Source: Siccirubricoccus deserti (GTDB taxonomy: Bacteria; Pseudomonadota; Alphaproteobacteria; Acetobacterales; Acetobacteraceae). Taken from it: a DNA stretch of 64,000 bases. The position numbers were made by a program, and so were the translations under genes. Within the stretch, counting starts at the first letter, position 1. Each line of letters starts with the position of its first letter. Below are positions 37,574 through 46,652 of this stretch, piece after piece. The DNA is taken from contig NZ_JACOMF010000009.1 of the NCBI RefSeq assembly GCF_014283215.1, positions 62,001 to 126,000 on the forward strand. The letters run 5' to 3'. The notes beneath the pieces are model-generated. The model did no database searches, was not told where the DNA came from, and saw only the letters and a list, made by a program, of their open reading frames with translations.

Positions 37574-37627
37574 TTGACGGAGGGGGACGTTCCCGCCCCC
37601 CTGCCAGCGCTTTCCGTAGCCTGCCGG

Positions 37628-37921
37628 TCACGCGATGGAGGCAATGATCTGCCGGTATGCCGTCTCCGGAAATGCCTTCAGCGTTCTGGTCCGCACTGAG
37701 CCGAGCCGGTTGAGCATCAGTATGAACCGTGCGGCCACCGCATCGTCGGGCGTCTCATACACAAGCACCAGGTCGTGCTCGCCCATGGTCATCCAGAAGG
37801 CGATGAAGCGGCCACCCATCTCCTCAAGGTGCCGCTTGGCTTCATCGAGCCGTTGCGGCGACTCAGCAATCGCCTGCGCGCCCTGATCCGTCCAATCACC
37901 CAGCGCAATGTAGGTCGGCAT
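37628..37921 (-). CDS. GYD domain protein
   Basis: A 97-residue protein whose order MPTYIALGDWTDQG, MGGRFIAFWMTMGEHDLVLVYETPDD and LGSVRTRTLKAFPE matches the GYD family, a small ferredoxin-like fold of unknown function. The hallmark Gly-x-Asp appears here as GEHD. It is followed by the ABM-like gene about 240 bases downstream on the same strand. Confidence 0.88.
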   Translation of the reverse strand: MPTYIALGDWTDQGAQAIAESPQRLDEAKRHLEEMGGRFIAFWMTMGEHDLVLVYETPDDAVAARFILMLNRLGSVRTRTLKAFPETAYRQIIASIA

Positions 37922-38285
37922 GTCTCAATGTCCTCCCGATGCGGATGGTCAATGCGGATGGCCTGCCTGGACCACGGTGGCGAAAGCACCTCACCCGCCG
38001 AGGCGAATCAGAGCGGATCGCGGTGGGGCGCGAATGCCCTGGAGCGTGACGCCGCCCTACAAACGCTAGGCTACAGCGGATTGGCGTTCAGGCATGAACG
38101 CAATCCGCAGCACAGCGGTGCCGCATCATGAGTGCCGGCACCTGGGCATTGGCCGCCTCACTCGCAGACCGGGATCCGCTTCCACCCATGCGCGACACAA
38201 TCGGGGCCGGCCGGGCGTATTCGCAGCCGGCCCGGAGAGGCGGAGCAGCGGATGGGCATGGCGGGTTCCTGCGGATCGCCGGCCC
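37922..38285. other. Intergenic stretch without a recognised gene
   Basis: No convincing coding frame was found in these 364 bases. The only structure seen is an inverted repeat at 38076-38108. Part of the stretch must carry the promoter of the GYD gene, but no clear boxes were identified. Confidence 0.5.
38076..38108. repeat. Imperfect inverted repeat downstream of the MATE gene
   Basis: The arms GCGGATTGGCGTTCA and TGAACGCAATCCGC pair over 14 bp with one bulged G and a 4-nt loop. It is about 180 bases past the MATE stop and lacks a T-run, so a terminator role is only possible. Confidence 0.5.
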
Positions 38286-39728
38286 TCATACCGCCACCAC
38301 CGCCACCGCCACCGCGTCACGCGAAGCCTGGGACAGCCGCCACCAGCGCCGCAGCATCAGTGCCGCCACCACCCCAAGCCCCGCCGCCAGCCCGACCCAG
38401 ATGCCAAGCGGCCCGAAGCCGGCCCAGAGCGCCAGCCCTACTCCGACCGGCATGCCCAGCCCCCAATAGCCGAGCGCGGCCAGCAGCATCGGCACCCTGG
38501 TGTCCTTCAGCCCGCGCAGCGCCCCGGCGGCCACCGCCTGGACGCCATCGGCCAGCTGGAAGACGCCGGCGACGGTCAGCAGCACCGCCCCCAGCGCCGC
38601 CGCGGCAGCCGCATCCGGGTCGGCCGGGTCGAGGAAGCCCCAGGCAATCCGCTCCGCCCCCAGCACCAGCGCGACCGCGGTCGCCGCCATGAAGCCGGCG
38701 CCGAGGCCAATGGACACCCAACCCGCCCGCGCCGCCCCGGCGCCATCTCCGGCACCGGCCAGGATGCCGACCCTGGCCGTGGCCGCCTGGCCGATGCCCA
38801 TCGGCACCATGAAGGTGCTGGCCGCCACCTGCAGCGCGATGGCATGCGCCGCCACCGCCACCGCGCCGAACCAGCCCATGGCGACGGCGGCGGCAGTGAA
38901 GACGCCGATCTCCAGCAGCATCGATCCGCTGATCGGCAGGCCGATCCGCCACACCTCGGCGATGCGCGCCGCATCCCAGCGCCAGAACCGCCCGAGCAGC
39001 CGGAACCGGCCGAGCCGCCGGTCCCGCGCCACCAGCGCCAGCAGGCCGAGCAGCATGAGGAGATCGGCGCAGACACTGGCCAGACCGGCCCCCGGCATGC
39101 CCATGCCGGCCCAACCGAACGCGCCGAACACCAGCAGCCAGCACAGCACCGCATTCAGCACCACCGCCGCGCCGGTGATCCACAAGGCCGGCCCCGGCCG
39201 CTCCATGGCGGCGAGGAAGCCGCGCAGCACGATGAAGCCGGCGAAGGGGACCAGCCCCCACATCATCGCCCGCAGGTAGCTGCCGGCCAATGCCGCCAGC
39301 GCCGGCTCCTGCCCCAGCGCCAGCAGCAGCGCCTCGCCATGCCACAGCACGAGGAGGCTCGGCACCAGCAGGATCAGCGAGGCGAGCAACGAAGCCCGCG
39401 CCCCCCGCCGCATCTCCCGCACCCAGCCACGGCCGGCGCCGCCGCGCAGTTGCCCATGCCCACGCGCCTGAGCCAGGATCGGCCCGGCTGCCAGCGCGGT
39501 GCCGAGCGAGGGCGCCATCAGCATCCAGTAGAGGTTGGCGCCAAGGGTGGCCGCCGCCAGCGCCTCGGTCGAGTGCCAGCCGAGGATCACCGCATTGGTC
39601 AGTGCCAGCAGATGCTGGCTGAGGTTGGTCAGCGCCAGCGGCCAGGCGAGCGCCAGCACCGCCCGCGCCTCCGGCCAGCGATCACGGCGCGCTGCACCGC
39701 GCCGGGCGAGGCCTGCGTTTCCCATCAT
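38286..39728 (-). CDS. MATE family efflux transporter
   Basis: A 480-residue membrane protein with about twelve hydrophobic helices arranged as two similar halves. Typical MATE segments are WPLALTNLSQHLLALTNAVI (first helix), GLPISGSMLLEIGVFTAAAV at the start of the second half, and LADGVQAVAAGALRGLKDTR. It would export cationic compounds using a Na+ or H+ gradient. Longer frames upstream run through low-complexity sequence into the hydrolase promoter, so a start at 39728 or 39725 is taken. Confidence 0.92.
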   Translation of the reverse strand: MMGNAGLARRGAARRDRWPEARAVLALAWPLALTNLSQHLLALTNAVILGWHSTEALAAATLGANLYWMLMAPSLGTALAAGPILAQARGHGQLRGGAGRGWVREMRRGARASLLASLILLVPSLLVLWHGEALLLALGQEPALAALAGSYLRAMMWGLVPFAGFIVLRGFLAAMERPGPALWITGAAVVLNAVLCWLLVFGAFGWAGMGMPGAGLASVCADLLMLLGLLALVARDRRLGRFRLLGRFWRWDAARIAEVWRIGLPISGSMLLEIGVFTAAAVAMGWFGAVAVAAHAIALQVAASTFMVPMGIGQAATARVGILAGAGDGAGAARAGWVSIGLGAGFMAATAVALVLGAERIAWGFLDPADPDAAAAAALGAVLLTVAGVFQLADGVQAVAAGALRGLKDTRVPMLLAALGYWGLGMPVGVGLALWAGFGPLGIWVGLAAGLGVVAALMLRRWWRLSQASRDAVAVAVVAV

Positions 39729-39823
39729 CGGCAGCGGTGTAGCCCAGCGGCGGCGCGAGGGGAGGATGGAACCGCGCGGCTTCCGCGCTAGGTTGCCGCA
39801 AAACCACAGTCTGGAGTGACGCC

Positions 39824-40870
39824 ATGCAACGCCGTGCGGTCCTCGCCGCCCCGCCGCTTCTCGCCGCCACCACGCTGCTGCCGGCCTCGGCCGGGGCGCA
39901 GGCGGCGCCGATCGCCACCGAGGAGCACATGGTGCCGTCCGGCGATGCCGGCATCGAGCTCTTCGTCCGCAACAAGCGGCAGGAGGGGGTGGCGGCACGG
40001 CCGGACCGCACCGTGCTGTTCGTGCATGGCGCGACCTATCCGGCGCATACCGCCTTCGACCTGCCGCTCGGCGGGCTGTCCTGGATGGACTACATCGCCG
40101 GCCGCGGCTTCGATGTCTGGTGCATGGATCTGCGCGGCTACGGCCGCAGCACCCGGCCGCCGGAGATGGCGCAGCCGCCGGAGGCCAATCCGCCGCTGGT
40201 GCGCGGCGAGACGGCGGTGGCCGACATCGCCAGCGTCGCCGCCTTCATCCGCCAGCGCCGCTCCCTGCCGAAGATCGTGCACATGGGCTGGTCCTGGGGC
40301 ACCAGCCTGATGGCCCGCTTCGCCGCCGAGAATCCGAACCTCGTCGAGCGGCTCGTCCTCTACGCCCCGGAATGGCTGCGCGATGGGCCAAGCCTCGCCG
40401 CCGCCAGCACCGGCGCCACGCTCGGCGCCTACCGCCTGGTGACCCAGGCGCAGGCGCGGGAGCGCTGGCTGACCGGCGTGCCGGAGGCGAAGCGGGCGAC
40501 GCTGATCCCGCCGGGCTGGTTCGAGCATTGGGCCGGCGTCACCTGGGCAACCGATCCGGAGGGCCAGCGCCGCAACCCGCCGGCGCTGCGGGCGCCGAAC
40601 GGCGCGATGCTGGACGGGCGGGAATACTGGCAGGCCGGCAAGCCCTTCTACGACCCGGCGAAGATCACCGCGCCGGCCCTGCTGGTGGTCGGCGAATGGG
40701 ACCGCGACACCCCGCCGGCGCTGGCCAACGCGCTGTTCCCGTTGCTGACGGCGAGCCCCGGCAAGCGGCTGGTGGTGCTGGGCGAGGGCACCCACACCAT
40801 CCTGATGGAGCGCAACCGCGGCGCGCTGTTCCAGGCGGTGCAGGTCTTCCTGGAGGAAGCGATCGGGTAG
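39824..40870 (+). CDS. Exported alpha/beta hydrolase
   Basis: A 348-residue alpha/beta hydrolase with an N-terminal leader (RRAVLAAPPLLAATTLLPASAGAQ). The oxyanion-hole segment is LFVHGATYPAHT, the nucleophile elbow is GWSWGTS with Ser157, the acid lies in VVGEWDRDTP, and the His in LGEGTHTILMERNR. The triad is complete. The substrate is unknown; esterase or lactonase activity is likely. It is transcribed alone. Confidence 0.9.
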   Translation: MQRRAVLAAPPLLAATTLLPASAGAQAAPIATEEHMVPSGDAGIELFVRNKRQEGVAARPDRTVLFVHGATYPAHTAFDLPLGGLSWMDYIAGRGFDVWCMDLRGYGRSTRPPEMAQPPEANPPLVRGETAVADIASVAAFIRQRRSLPKIVHMGWSWGTSLMARFAAENPNLVERLVLYAPEWLRDGPSLAAASTGATLGAYRLVTQAQARERWLTGVPEAKRATLIPPGWFEHWAGVTWATDPEGQRRNPPALRAPNGAMLDGREYWQAGKPFYDPAKITAPALLVVGEWDRDTPPALANALFPLLTASPGKRLVVLGEGTHTILMERNRGALFQAVQVFLEEAIG

Positions 40871-40968
40871 CGGGTTCCTGCAGCGCCCGATCCCGGGCGT
40901 GAGCACCTCAAACCCGTCATGGCCGGGTCTGACCTGGCCATCCGCCCCTGTTTCCGACCAGAAACCAG

Positions 40969-40991
40969 ATCCGCGGGTCAAGCCCGCGGAT
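40969..40991. repeat. Intergenic palindrome of the TCAAG family
   Basis: Perfect 9-bp arms ATCCGCGGG / CCCGCGGAT enclose TCAAG. A related, imperfect unit (GGCCGGGTCTGACCTGGCC) lies at 40921, and the half-site ATCCGCGGGCTTGAC lies at 41056, so this spacer holds three copies. Confidence 0.7.
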
Positions 40992-41124
40992 GATGGGAGG
41001 GGGACGCCCCTCGCTGCAGTACCAACCCCGTCGGGCGCTGGCGCATTCCGCTGTCATCCGCGGGCTTGACCGGCCCCCACCACCGGGCATCCTCCCCGCA
41101 ACGACAAGACGAGGAGGAACGCCC

Positions 41125-42093
41125 ATGCGCCGGCGCACGCTGCTGCACGCCCTGCCGACATTGCTTGCCGCCCCGGCGCTGGCCCAGCCCGCCTGGGCGC
41201 CGGATCGCCCGGTGCGGATCATCGTCGCCTTCCCGCCGGGTGGCTCCACCGATGTCGTCTCCCGGCTGATCGCCACGCCGCTGGCCGAGGCGCTGGGCCA
41301 GCCCGTGGTGGTGGAGAACCGCGGCGGCGCCTCCGGCATGATCGGCACGGAGGTCGCCGCCCGCGCCGCGCCCGATGGCCACACCCTGCTGATGACCGCC
41401 AGCGGGCCGCAAGCGATCAACCCCAGCCTGTTTCCCTCGGTGCCCTACGACCCGGTGCGCGGCTTCGCGCCGATCCTGCTGGTGGCGGTCTATCCGCTGC
41501 TGATGGTCACGCCGATAGACCGCGGGCCGCGCTCGGTGGCCGAGTTCGTCCGCCATGCCAAGGCCAGCGGCGGGCGGCTGAACTACTGCTCGATCGGCAG
41601 CGGCCAGCCCTCCCATCTGGCGGGGGAGCTGTTCAAATCCATGGCCGGCATCGAGATGACGCATATCCCCTATCGCGGCAGCGGCCCGGCCGTGATCGCC
41701 GCGGTGGCCGGCGAATGCGACGTGCTGTTCGACAGCGCGCTCTCCTCCGGCCCGCAGGTGCGCGGCGGCCGGCTGCGGGCACTGGCGGTGACCACCAGCA
41801 AGCGCCTGCCCTCCTGGCCCGACCTGCCCACGGTCGCCGAGGCCGGGCTGCCCGGCTACGATGCCTATACCTGGAACGCGCTGGTGGCGCCGGCCGGCAC
41901 GCCGCCGGCGGCGGTGGCCCGGCTCAACGCCGAGGTCGGCCGCATCCTGGCGGCGCCGGCGCTGCGGACGCAGCTGGAGGCGCAGGGCGCGGTGCCGGGC
42001 GGCGGCAGCGCGGCCGAGATGGCGCGCTTCCTCGACAGCGAGATCAGCAAATGGGCGGAGGTGATCCGCGCCGGCGGGATCAAGCCTGACTGA
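41125..42093 (+). CDS. Bug/TctC family tripartite tricarboxylate transporter substrate-binding protein
   Basis: A 322-residue periplasmic binding protein. A short signal peptide (RRTLLHALPTLLAAPALAQ) is followed by the family opening RPVRIIVAFPPGGSTDVVSR, VVVENRGGASGMIGTE, APDGHTLLMT and IPYRGSGPAVIAAVAGECD. These proteins bind carboxylates and usually serve TctAB membrane subunits, which are not encoded nearby. GAGGAGG precedes the ATG. Orphan copies of this family are typical of some Acetobacteraceae and Burkholderiales. Confidence 0.94.
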   Translation: MRRRTLLHALPTLLAAPALAQPAWAPDRPVRIIVAFPPGGSTDVVSRLIATPLAEALGQPVVVENRGGASGMIGTEVAARAAPDGHTLLMTASGPQAINPSLFPSVPYDPVRGFAPILLVAVYPLLMVTPIDRGPRSVAEFVRHAKASGGRLNYCSIGSGQPSHLAGELFKSMAGIEMTHIPYRGSGPAVIAAVAGECDVLFDSALSSGPQVRGGRLRALAVTTSKRLPSWPDLPTVAEAGLPGYDAYTWNALVAPAGTPPAAVARLNAEVGRILAAPALRTQLEAQGAVPGGGSAAEMARFLDSEISKWAEVIRAGGIKPD

Positions 42094-42204
42094 GCGGAGG
42101 GTCGGGGAAGCGGCGCACCCGCATTAACCCGGTTCCACCCATGGCCATGCCAAAACCGCAATCGGCGCGCGAAACTGTTGCGCGCTTAGACAGAGGACTC
42201 ACGC

Positions 42205-42540
42205 ATGGCTTCCGCCCACCGCTTCCCGCCCCTTCTCGCCGCCGTCGGCCTGGCCTTCGCCGGCGCGGCGCAGGCGCAGGCGCAGTCCAACGACCCGTCC
42301 TTCCGCCTGACCAACAACAGCAGCTTGGCCCTCAACGAGATCTACGTCTCCTCCTCGGACGTGAATTCCTGGGGACCGGACCGGCTGGGCGACCGCACGC
42401 TGGGCTCGGGTGAAGCCTATGTCATCCGCCTGCCCCTCGGGCAGTGCATCAACGACATCCGCGTGGTCTACACCAATGGCCAGGCGAATGAACGGCGCCA
42501 GGTCAATACCTGCAACCTGACGGACATCGTCTTTCCCTGA
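42205..42540 (+). CDS. Small secreted protein of unknown function
   Basis: A 111-residue protein with a signal peptide (LLAAVGLAFAGAAQAQAQ). The mature part starts SNDPSFRLTNNSSLALNEIYVSSS, which reads as a beta-rich domain, and two Cys (in QCIND and TCNLTD) could form a disulfide in the periplasm. No enzyme motif is visible. It follows a Bug-family gene by 111 bases, but with its own leader region. Confidence 0.8.
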   Translation: MASAHRFPPLLAAVGLAFAGAAQAQAQSNDPSFRLTNNSSLALNEIYVSSSDVNSWGPDRLGDRTLGSGEAYVIRLPLGQCINDIRVVYTNGQANERRQVNTCNLTDIVFP

Positions 42541-42600
42541 CCGCGCAAACCGGCCGGCGACGAGCGGGCGGCTGATCCGGCACGACCGGCCGCCCCAGGA

Positions 42601-43362
42601 TCACCGGGCGACGTAGCCGCCGTCGACGCACCAGAGCTGGCCGGTGACGAAGCTGGCCCGCGCCGAGGCGAGGAACAGGATCACCTCGGCACTCTCCTCC
42701 GGCCGGCCGTAGCGGCCCATCGGAATGCCGCCGACCATCTCCGCGAAGATCGCCGGGTTGGCGCGGCTGACGGCGGTCATCGGCGTCTCGGTCGGGCCTG
42801 GGCCCACGGCGTTCAGCCGCACCCCGAGCGGCGCGTATTCCAGCGCGAGCGACCGGATCAGCCCGTTGATCCCGGATTTACTGGCGGCATAGGCGGCGCC
42901 GGCGCGGAAGCCGACGATGCCGAGCTGGCTGGAGACCACCACCGCCGCCGGCGCATTGGGCGAGTCCCGCAGCGCCGGCAGGGTCTGCCGCAGCACCCGG
43001 AAGCAGCCGGTCAGGTTGATTTCGATGAGCCGGTCCCAATCCGCGTCGGTCATTGCCTCGGCCGGGCTGCGCAGCATGACGCCGGCGCAGTAGACCACCG
43101 CATCGACGCCGCCGAGCCGGGCGATCAGCTCGCCCAGCACCGGCGCCACCTGGTCGCGCGCCCTGAGGTCGAGCGGCAGGGCGTGGATGTCGGGGAACTC
43201 CGCCCGGGTCGCCGTCGCCTCCGCCTCGTCGAGCACGGTGACGGCGAGGCTGGCGCCGCGGCTGGCGGCCAGCCGCGCCGTCGCCTGGCCGATGCCGGAG
43301 CCGGCGCCAATCACCAGGATGCGCCGCCCGGCGAGTTCGCCGGCCATGGTGGTTCCGCTCAT
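42601..43362 (-). CDS. SDR family oxidoreductase
   Basis: A 253-residue classical SDR with GAGSGIG (cofactor), YCAG, VVVSSQLG (Ser), YAASK (Tyr-Lys) and ASFVTGQLWCVDGG. It uses NAD(P) to oxidise or reduce an alcohol/ketone pair; the substrate is unknown. The start at 43362 is chosen because longer frames overlap the divergent TetR gene. The 53-base gap to that regulator suggests TetR controls both genes. Confidence 0.92.
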   Translation of the reverse strand: MSGTTMAGELAGRRILVIGAGSGIGQATARLAASRGASLAVTVLDEAEATATRAEFPDIHALPLDLRARDQVAPVLGELIARLGGVDAVVYCAGVMLRSPAEAMTDADWDRLIEINLTGCFRVLRQTLPALRDSPNAPAAVVVSSQLGIVGFRAGAAYAASKSGINGLIRSLALEYAPLGVRLNAVGPGPTETPMTAVSRANPAIFAEMVGGIPMGRYGRPEESAEVILFLASARASFVTGQLWCVDGGYVAR

Positions 43363-43415
43363 ATGCTTGCCTCTTTCCCTGATTGCTGACAGAGCAGCCC
43401 CCGGAGGACTGCCTA

Positions 43416-44063
43416 GTGTCACACGAAACCCTGCAGGCGGTGCCACGCCAGCGCGGCCGGCCGCGGCTGGAAGGCGCCGAGGACCAGGCGCTGGATGCCG
43501 TCGTCGAATTGCTCGAGCGCGCGCCACTGCGCGACATCACCATGGAACGCATCGCCGAGCGCGCCGGGGTGAGCAAGATTACCCTCTATCGCCGCTGGCC
43601 GTCCCGCCTGGCGCTGTTCGTCGACACGCTGCTGCGGCGCATGGCCGAGACCCAGCCGCTGGACGAGGAGGCACCGCCGCTCGCCGCCATCGCCACCCAT
43701 CTGGTGCACATGGCCCGGCAGATGAACGGGCAGAGCGGGGCGCTGGCCCGCGCGGTGATCGGCGAATGCCTGGCCGATCCCGAGATGACGCATGTGCTGC
43801 GCGACCGCTATCTCGGCCACCGCCGCGCGACCGCCATCCGCATCATCGGCCGCGGGTTGCAAGACGGCAGCTTCCGCGCCGGTGGCGACGCCGAGGCGCG
43901 GCACGACATGCTCTACGGCGCCATCTGGTACCGAATCCTGTTCGGCACCGGCCGGTTCAACGATGCCGAAGCGCTCGCGTTGATGGAGAGCGTGCTGCAG
44001 CCGGCGCCGGGCTGGCGCCAGGGCTGGCAGCCGCCGGCCCAGGATGCGCCGGGCCGGCACTGA
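43416..44063 (+). CDS. TetR/AcrR family transcriptional regulator
   Basis: A 215-residue regulator. The N-terminal helix-turn-helix is ITMERIAERAGVSKITLYRRWPSRLALFVDTLLRR. The C-terminal part is a helical ligand domain containing FRAGGDAEARHDMLYGAIWYRIL. The GTG at 43416 is preceded by GGAGG at a suitable spacing; a TTG further upstream is less likely. It is divergent from the SDR gene, the common arrangement for a TetR repressor and its target. Confidence 0.92.
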   Translation: MSHETLQAVPRQRGRPRLEGAEDQALDAVVELLERAPLRDITMERIAERAGVSKITLYRRWPSRLALFVDTLLRRMAETQPLDEEAPPLAAIATHLVHMARQMNGQSGALARAVIGECLADPEMTHVLRDRYLGHRRATAIRIIGRGLQDGSFRAGGDAEARHDMLYGAIWYRILFGTGRFNDAEALALMESVLQPAPGWRQGWQPPAQDAPGRH

Positions 44064-44077
44064 GCGCCGCGACGCGG

Positions 44078-45673
44078 TCAACGCCCCATCGTCACCGGCA
44101 CAAGGTCCTGGAACCAGGATTGCGCCTGCACGAAGCCGCGCACCGAACGCGACATCGCCCGTGCATTGAGGTCATGGACGATGAATACCCAGGGCGCCTC
44201 ATCGACCATGATCTCATGCGCTTGGCGCAGCGCATCCTCGGCGGTCTTCTGGTTCCTGGCGTTCTCCATCCGCTCCAGCAGCGCGTTGTAGCCCGGGTGC
44301 ATGAAATGGGACCAGTTCACCCCGGCCGGGGCGGCGGAGGCGGCGGCAGTGTAGCGCACCACCTGGGCCGGGTCCGAGGTCGGCGGCGCGGTGTTGAGCG
44401 CGAGCGAGCCGCGCAGCCCCGCCGCATCCGGCGCCGAGCGCGTCAGCACCAGGACCGTGCCGAAATCGACCACCTCGAAGCTGACCTCGACACCGCAGCT
44501 TTCCCGCAGGTTGGCCTGCAGGAACTCGTTCATCGGCAGCGGCATCATGTGGCCGGAGCCGGAGGTGGAGATCAGCACCTTGAAGCGCAGCGGCTTGTCC
44601 GCCCCGTAGCCGGCCTCCCGCAGCAGCGCGCGGGCGAGCTGCGGGTCGTGGCGGTAGCGCTGCTGTGGTTCGCCGAAGGTCGAATCGGCGGTGCGGAACA
44701 GCCCGACCGCGGGCTCCGCCGTGCCGTTCAGCAGCGCCACCATGCCATCGCGGTCGACGCAGTAGTTCAGCGCCCGCCGCACCCTGATGTCGCCGAAGGG
44801 GGTGTTCGGCCCTGCCAGGCTCAGCAGCCAGCCCCAGGTGTGCGGATAGGGGTTGGTGACGATGTTGAAGCCGGCCTGGCGCAGCGAGGGGATGCTGTCC
44901 GGCGGCGGCGCCTCGATCCAATCCACCTGGCCGCTGCGCAGCGCGGCGACGCGGGTCAGCGCATCCGGGATCGGCATGAAGGAAATGCGATCGATCTTCG
45001 GCCGCCGCGCCACGTCCCAGTACTGCGGGTTGGGCACGATGTCGGCGGCGGTGCGCGGCGTGAGGCGCGCGAGGCGAAAGGGCCCGGTGCCGGCCGGCAG
45101 GGCCTGCGCCACCTTGGCCCAGTCCCGCCCGCCCTTGTCGAAGGACGCCGGCGAGGTCATCAGGATGTAGACCGCCATATAGGGGAAGTAGGACGCGGCG
45201 CGGCTGGTGCTGATCGCCACCGTGCGATCGTCGATCTTGCGGTAGCCGGCGACCAGCGTGGCGCGGCTGCGCACCACACCGGAGCCGGCCGGATCGAATT
45301 GCGGGCTGTCCTGCTTCCAGAAGCGGTCGAGGTTCCACATCACCGCATCGGCGTCGAAGGGCGTGCCGTCGTGGAAGGTGACGCCCTGGCGCAGGTGGAA
45401 GATCCAGGTCTTCGGATCCCCCGGATCCTGTTCCCAGCGCTCGGCAAGGCCAGGGCGCAGCCCGGCCCGCACATCGGAGCGCGACAGATCCCAGAGGGTC
45501 AGCGCCTCGAACACCGGATAGCCGAGGAAGCGCATCCCCTCGAAGCCATTGTCCGGCATGCCGCTGGTGGTCGGCACGTCGGACGCAGTCATGCCGATGC
45601 GCAGCACCTGCTGCGCCGCGGCTGGCTGCGTCAGCGCAACGAACAGGGCCGCAAGCCCGAGCCAATACTTCAT
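44078..45673 (-). CDS. ABC transporter substrate-binding protein (peptide/nickel type, SBP_bac_5)
   Basis: A 531-residue periplasmic binding protein. The signal peptide is MKYWLGLAALFVALTQPAAA. The domain shows GLAERWEQDPGDPKTWIFHLR, GVTFHDGTPFDADAVMWNLDR, DIRVRRALNYCVDRDGMVALL and LRFKVLISTSGSGH, all standard for SBP_bac_5 proteins that bind oligopeptides, opines or sugars. No permease or ATPase gene is nearby. It overlaps the upstream dioxygenase gene by 4 bases and is therefore co-expressed with it. Confidence 0.93.
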   Translation of the reverse strand: MKYWLGLAALFVALTQPAAAQQVLRIGMTASDVPTTSGMPDNGFEGMRFLGYPVFEALTLWDLSRSDVRAGLRPGLAERWEQDPGDPKTWIFHLRQGVTFHDGTPFDADAVMWNLDRFWKQDSPQFDPAGSGVVRSRATLVAGYRKIDDRTVAISTSRAASYFPYMAVYILMTSPASFDKGGRDWAKVAQALPAGTGPFRLARLTPRTAADIVPNPQYWDVARRPKIDRISFMPIPDALTRVAALRSGQVDWIEAPPPDSIPSLRQAGFNIVTNPYPHTWGWLLSLAGPNTPFGDIRVRRALNYCVDRDGMVALLNGTAEPAVGLFRTADSTFGEPQQRYRHDPQLARALLREAGYGADKPLRFKVLISTSGSGHMMPLPMNEFLQANLRESCGVEVSFEVVDFGTVLVLTRSAPDAAGLRGSLALNTAPPTSDPAQVVRYTAAASAAPAGVNWSHFMHPGYNALLERMENARNQKTAEDALRQAHEIMVDEAPWVFIVHDLNARAMSRSVRGFVQAQSWFQDLVPVTMGR

Positions 45674-46482
45674 GCGGCGATGCCAGCAAGCTGGACATAG
45701 AGGCCGCAGGCCCGGCGGTGCGCCGCTCTGGCTTCCGGCGACAGTTCCTGCCCAAGGCGCTGCTCCGGCTCGAAATGCCCGTAGCGGTCGGTGCCACGTA
45801 CCAGCAATGCCGAAGGTCGGGTCTCGCTGGTCGGCCGGCAGCGCGTCGGCACATAGCTGAGGGTCAGGCCGATACGGCGGTCGTCGCTGTCGTTCGGGCC
45901 CGAGGAATGCAGCGTGTGGGTGTGGTGCAGCGACATCTCGCCGGCCTTTAGCGGCGCCAGCACCCCGTCCTTCGGGCCGAGGCCGTCCACGGTCATGCCG
46001 CGGCGGATGATGTTCTCCTCGCCCGGCTTGTCGAAATGCGAGATCGTGCCGCGCTTGTGGCTGCCCGGGATCATGCGCATGCAGCCCGACAGTTCCGAGG
46101 CTTCGGAAAGCGCCAGCCAGGCGGTCACCTGCTCGGCCGGCTCCAGCCGGAAATAGGCGTCGTCCTGGTGCCATTCCGCATAGGTCGCGCGATGCGCTTC
46201 CTTGGTCTGCAGGGTGAAGTGGAACAGCAGGATGTCGGGGCCGATGACATCCTCCACCGCATCCAGCACCGCCGGGTGGTGCACCAGCGCATCGGCCCAG
46301 TCGAACAGCAGGTGGCATTTCGACTTCTCGGGGAAGGCCAGCGGCTTGCCCTTGATGCCCTCATAGGCTTCGAGCGCGGCACGGTGCCGGCGGACCTCAT
46401 CTTCCGTCAGGATCGGGACCGGGGCGGTGAAGCCCTGCTCGTGGTATTCGGCGACCTGGGCCTCGGTGAGCTTCAGCGGCAT
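45670..46482 (-). CDS. Phytanoyl-CoA dioxygenase (PhyH) family protein
   Basis: A 270-residue Fe(II)/2-oxoglutarate-type oxygenase. The iron ligands are His105 and Asp107 in WHQDDAYF and the distal His in HTLHSSGPN (about residue 192), with an Arg in DDRRIGLTLSY for 2-oxoglutarate. PhyH proteins hydroxylate varied small molecules; the substrate is unknown. The start at 46482 (MPLKLTEAQVAEY) is the normal family beginning. Its stop overlaps the binding-protein start (ATGA), so substrate uptake and oxidation may be linked. Confidence 0.9.
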   Translation of the reverse strand: MPLKLTEAQVAEYHEQGFTAPVPILTEDEVRRHRAALEAYEGIKGKPLAFPEKSKCHLLFDWADALVHHPAVLDAVEDVIGPDILLFHFTLQTKEAHRATYAEWHQDDAYFRLEPAEQVTAWLALSEASELSGCMRMIPGSHKRGTISHFDKPGEENIIRRGMTVDGLGPKDGVLAPLKAGEMSLHHTHTLHSSGPNDSDDRRIGLTLSYVPTRCRPTSETRPSALLVRGTDRYGHFEPEQRLGQELSPEARAAHRRACGLYVQLAGIAA

Positions 46483-46652
46483 CGACCTCGCTCCTTTATG
46501 GTACGCAAGGCACATTAAAAGATGGCGCAGCAGCGGCTGTCAACGCCTTTGCTGTGCCGCAACGGGCCCTTGCCGCAGCGCAACTGGTCTCGCCACGGCG
46601 TTGACAGAGGGCGACGGCAGACCCAGCCTCTGACGATCGGGGAGTGATGCCC

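Noticed and set aside
43187..45700. 837-codon plus-strand frame across the TetR and binding-protein genes
   Set aside because: It overlaps a real TetR gene in another frame and a real binding-protein gene on the other strand. Its composition is non-protein-like.
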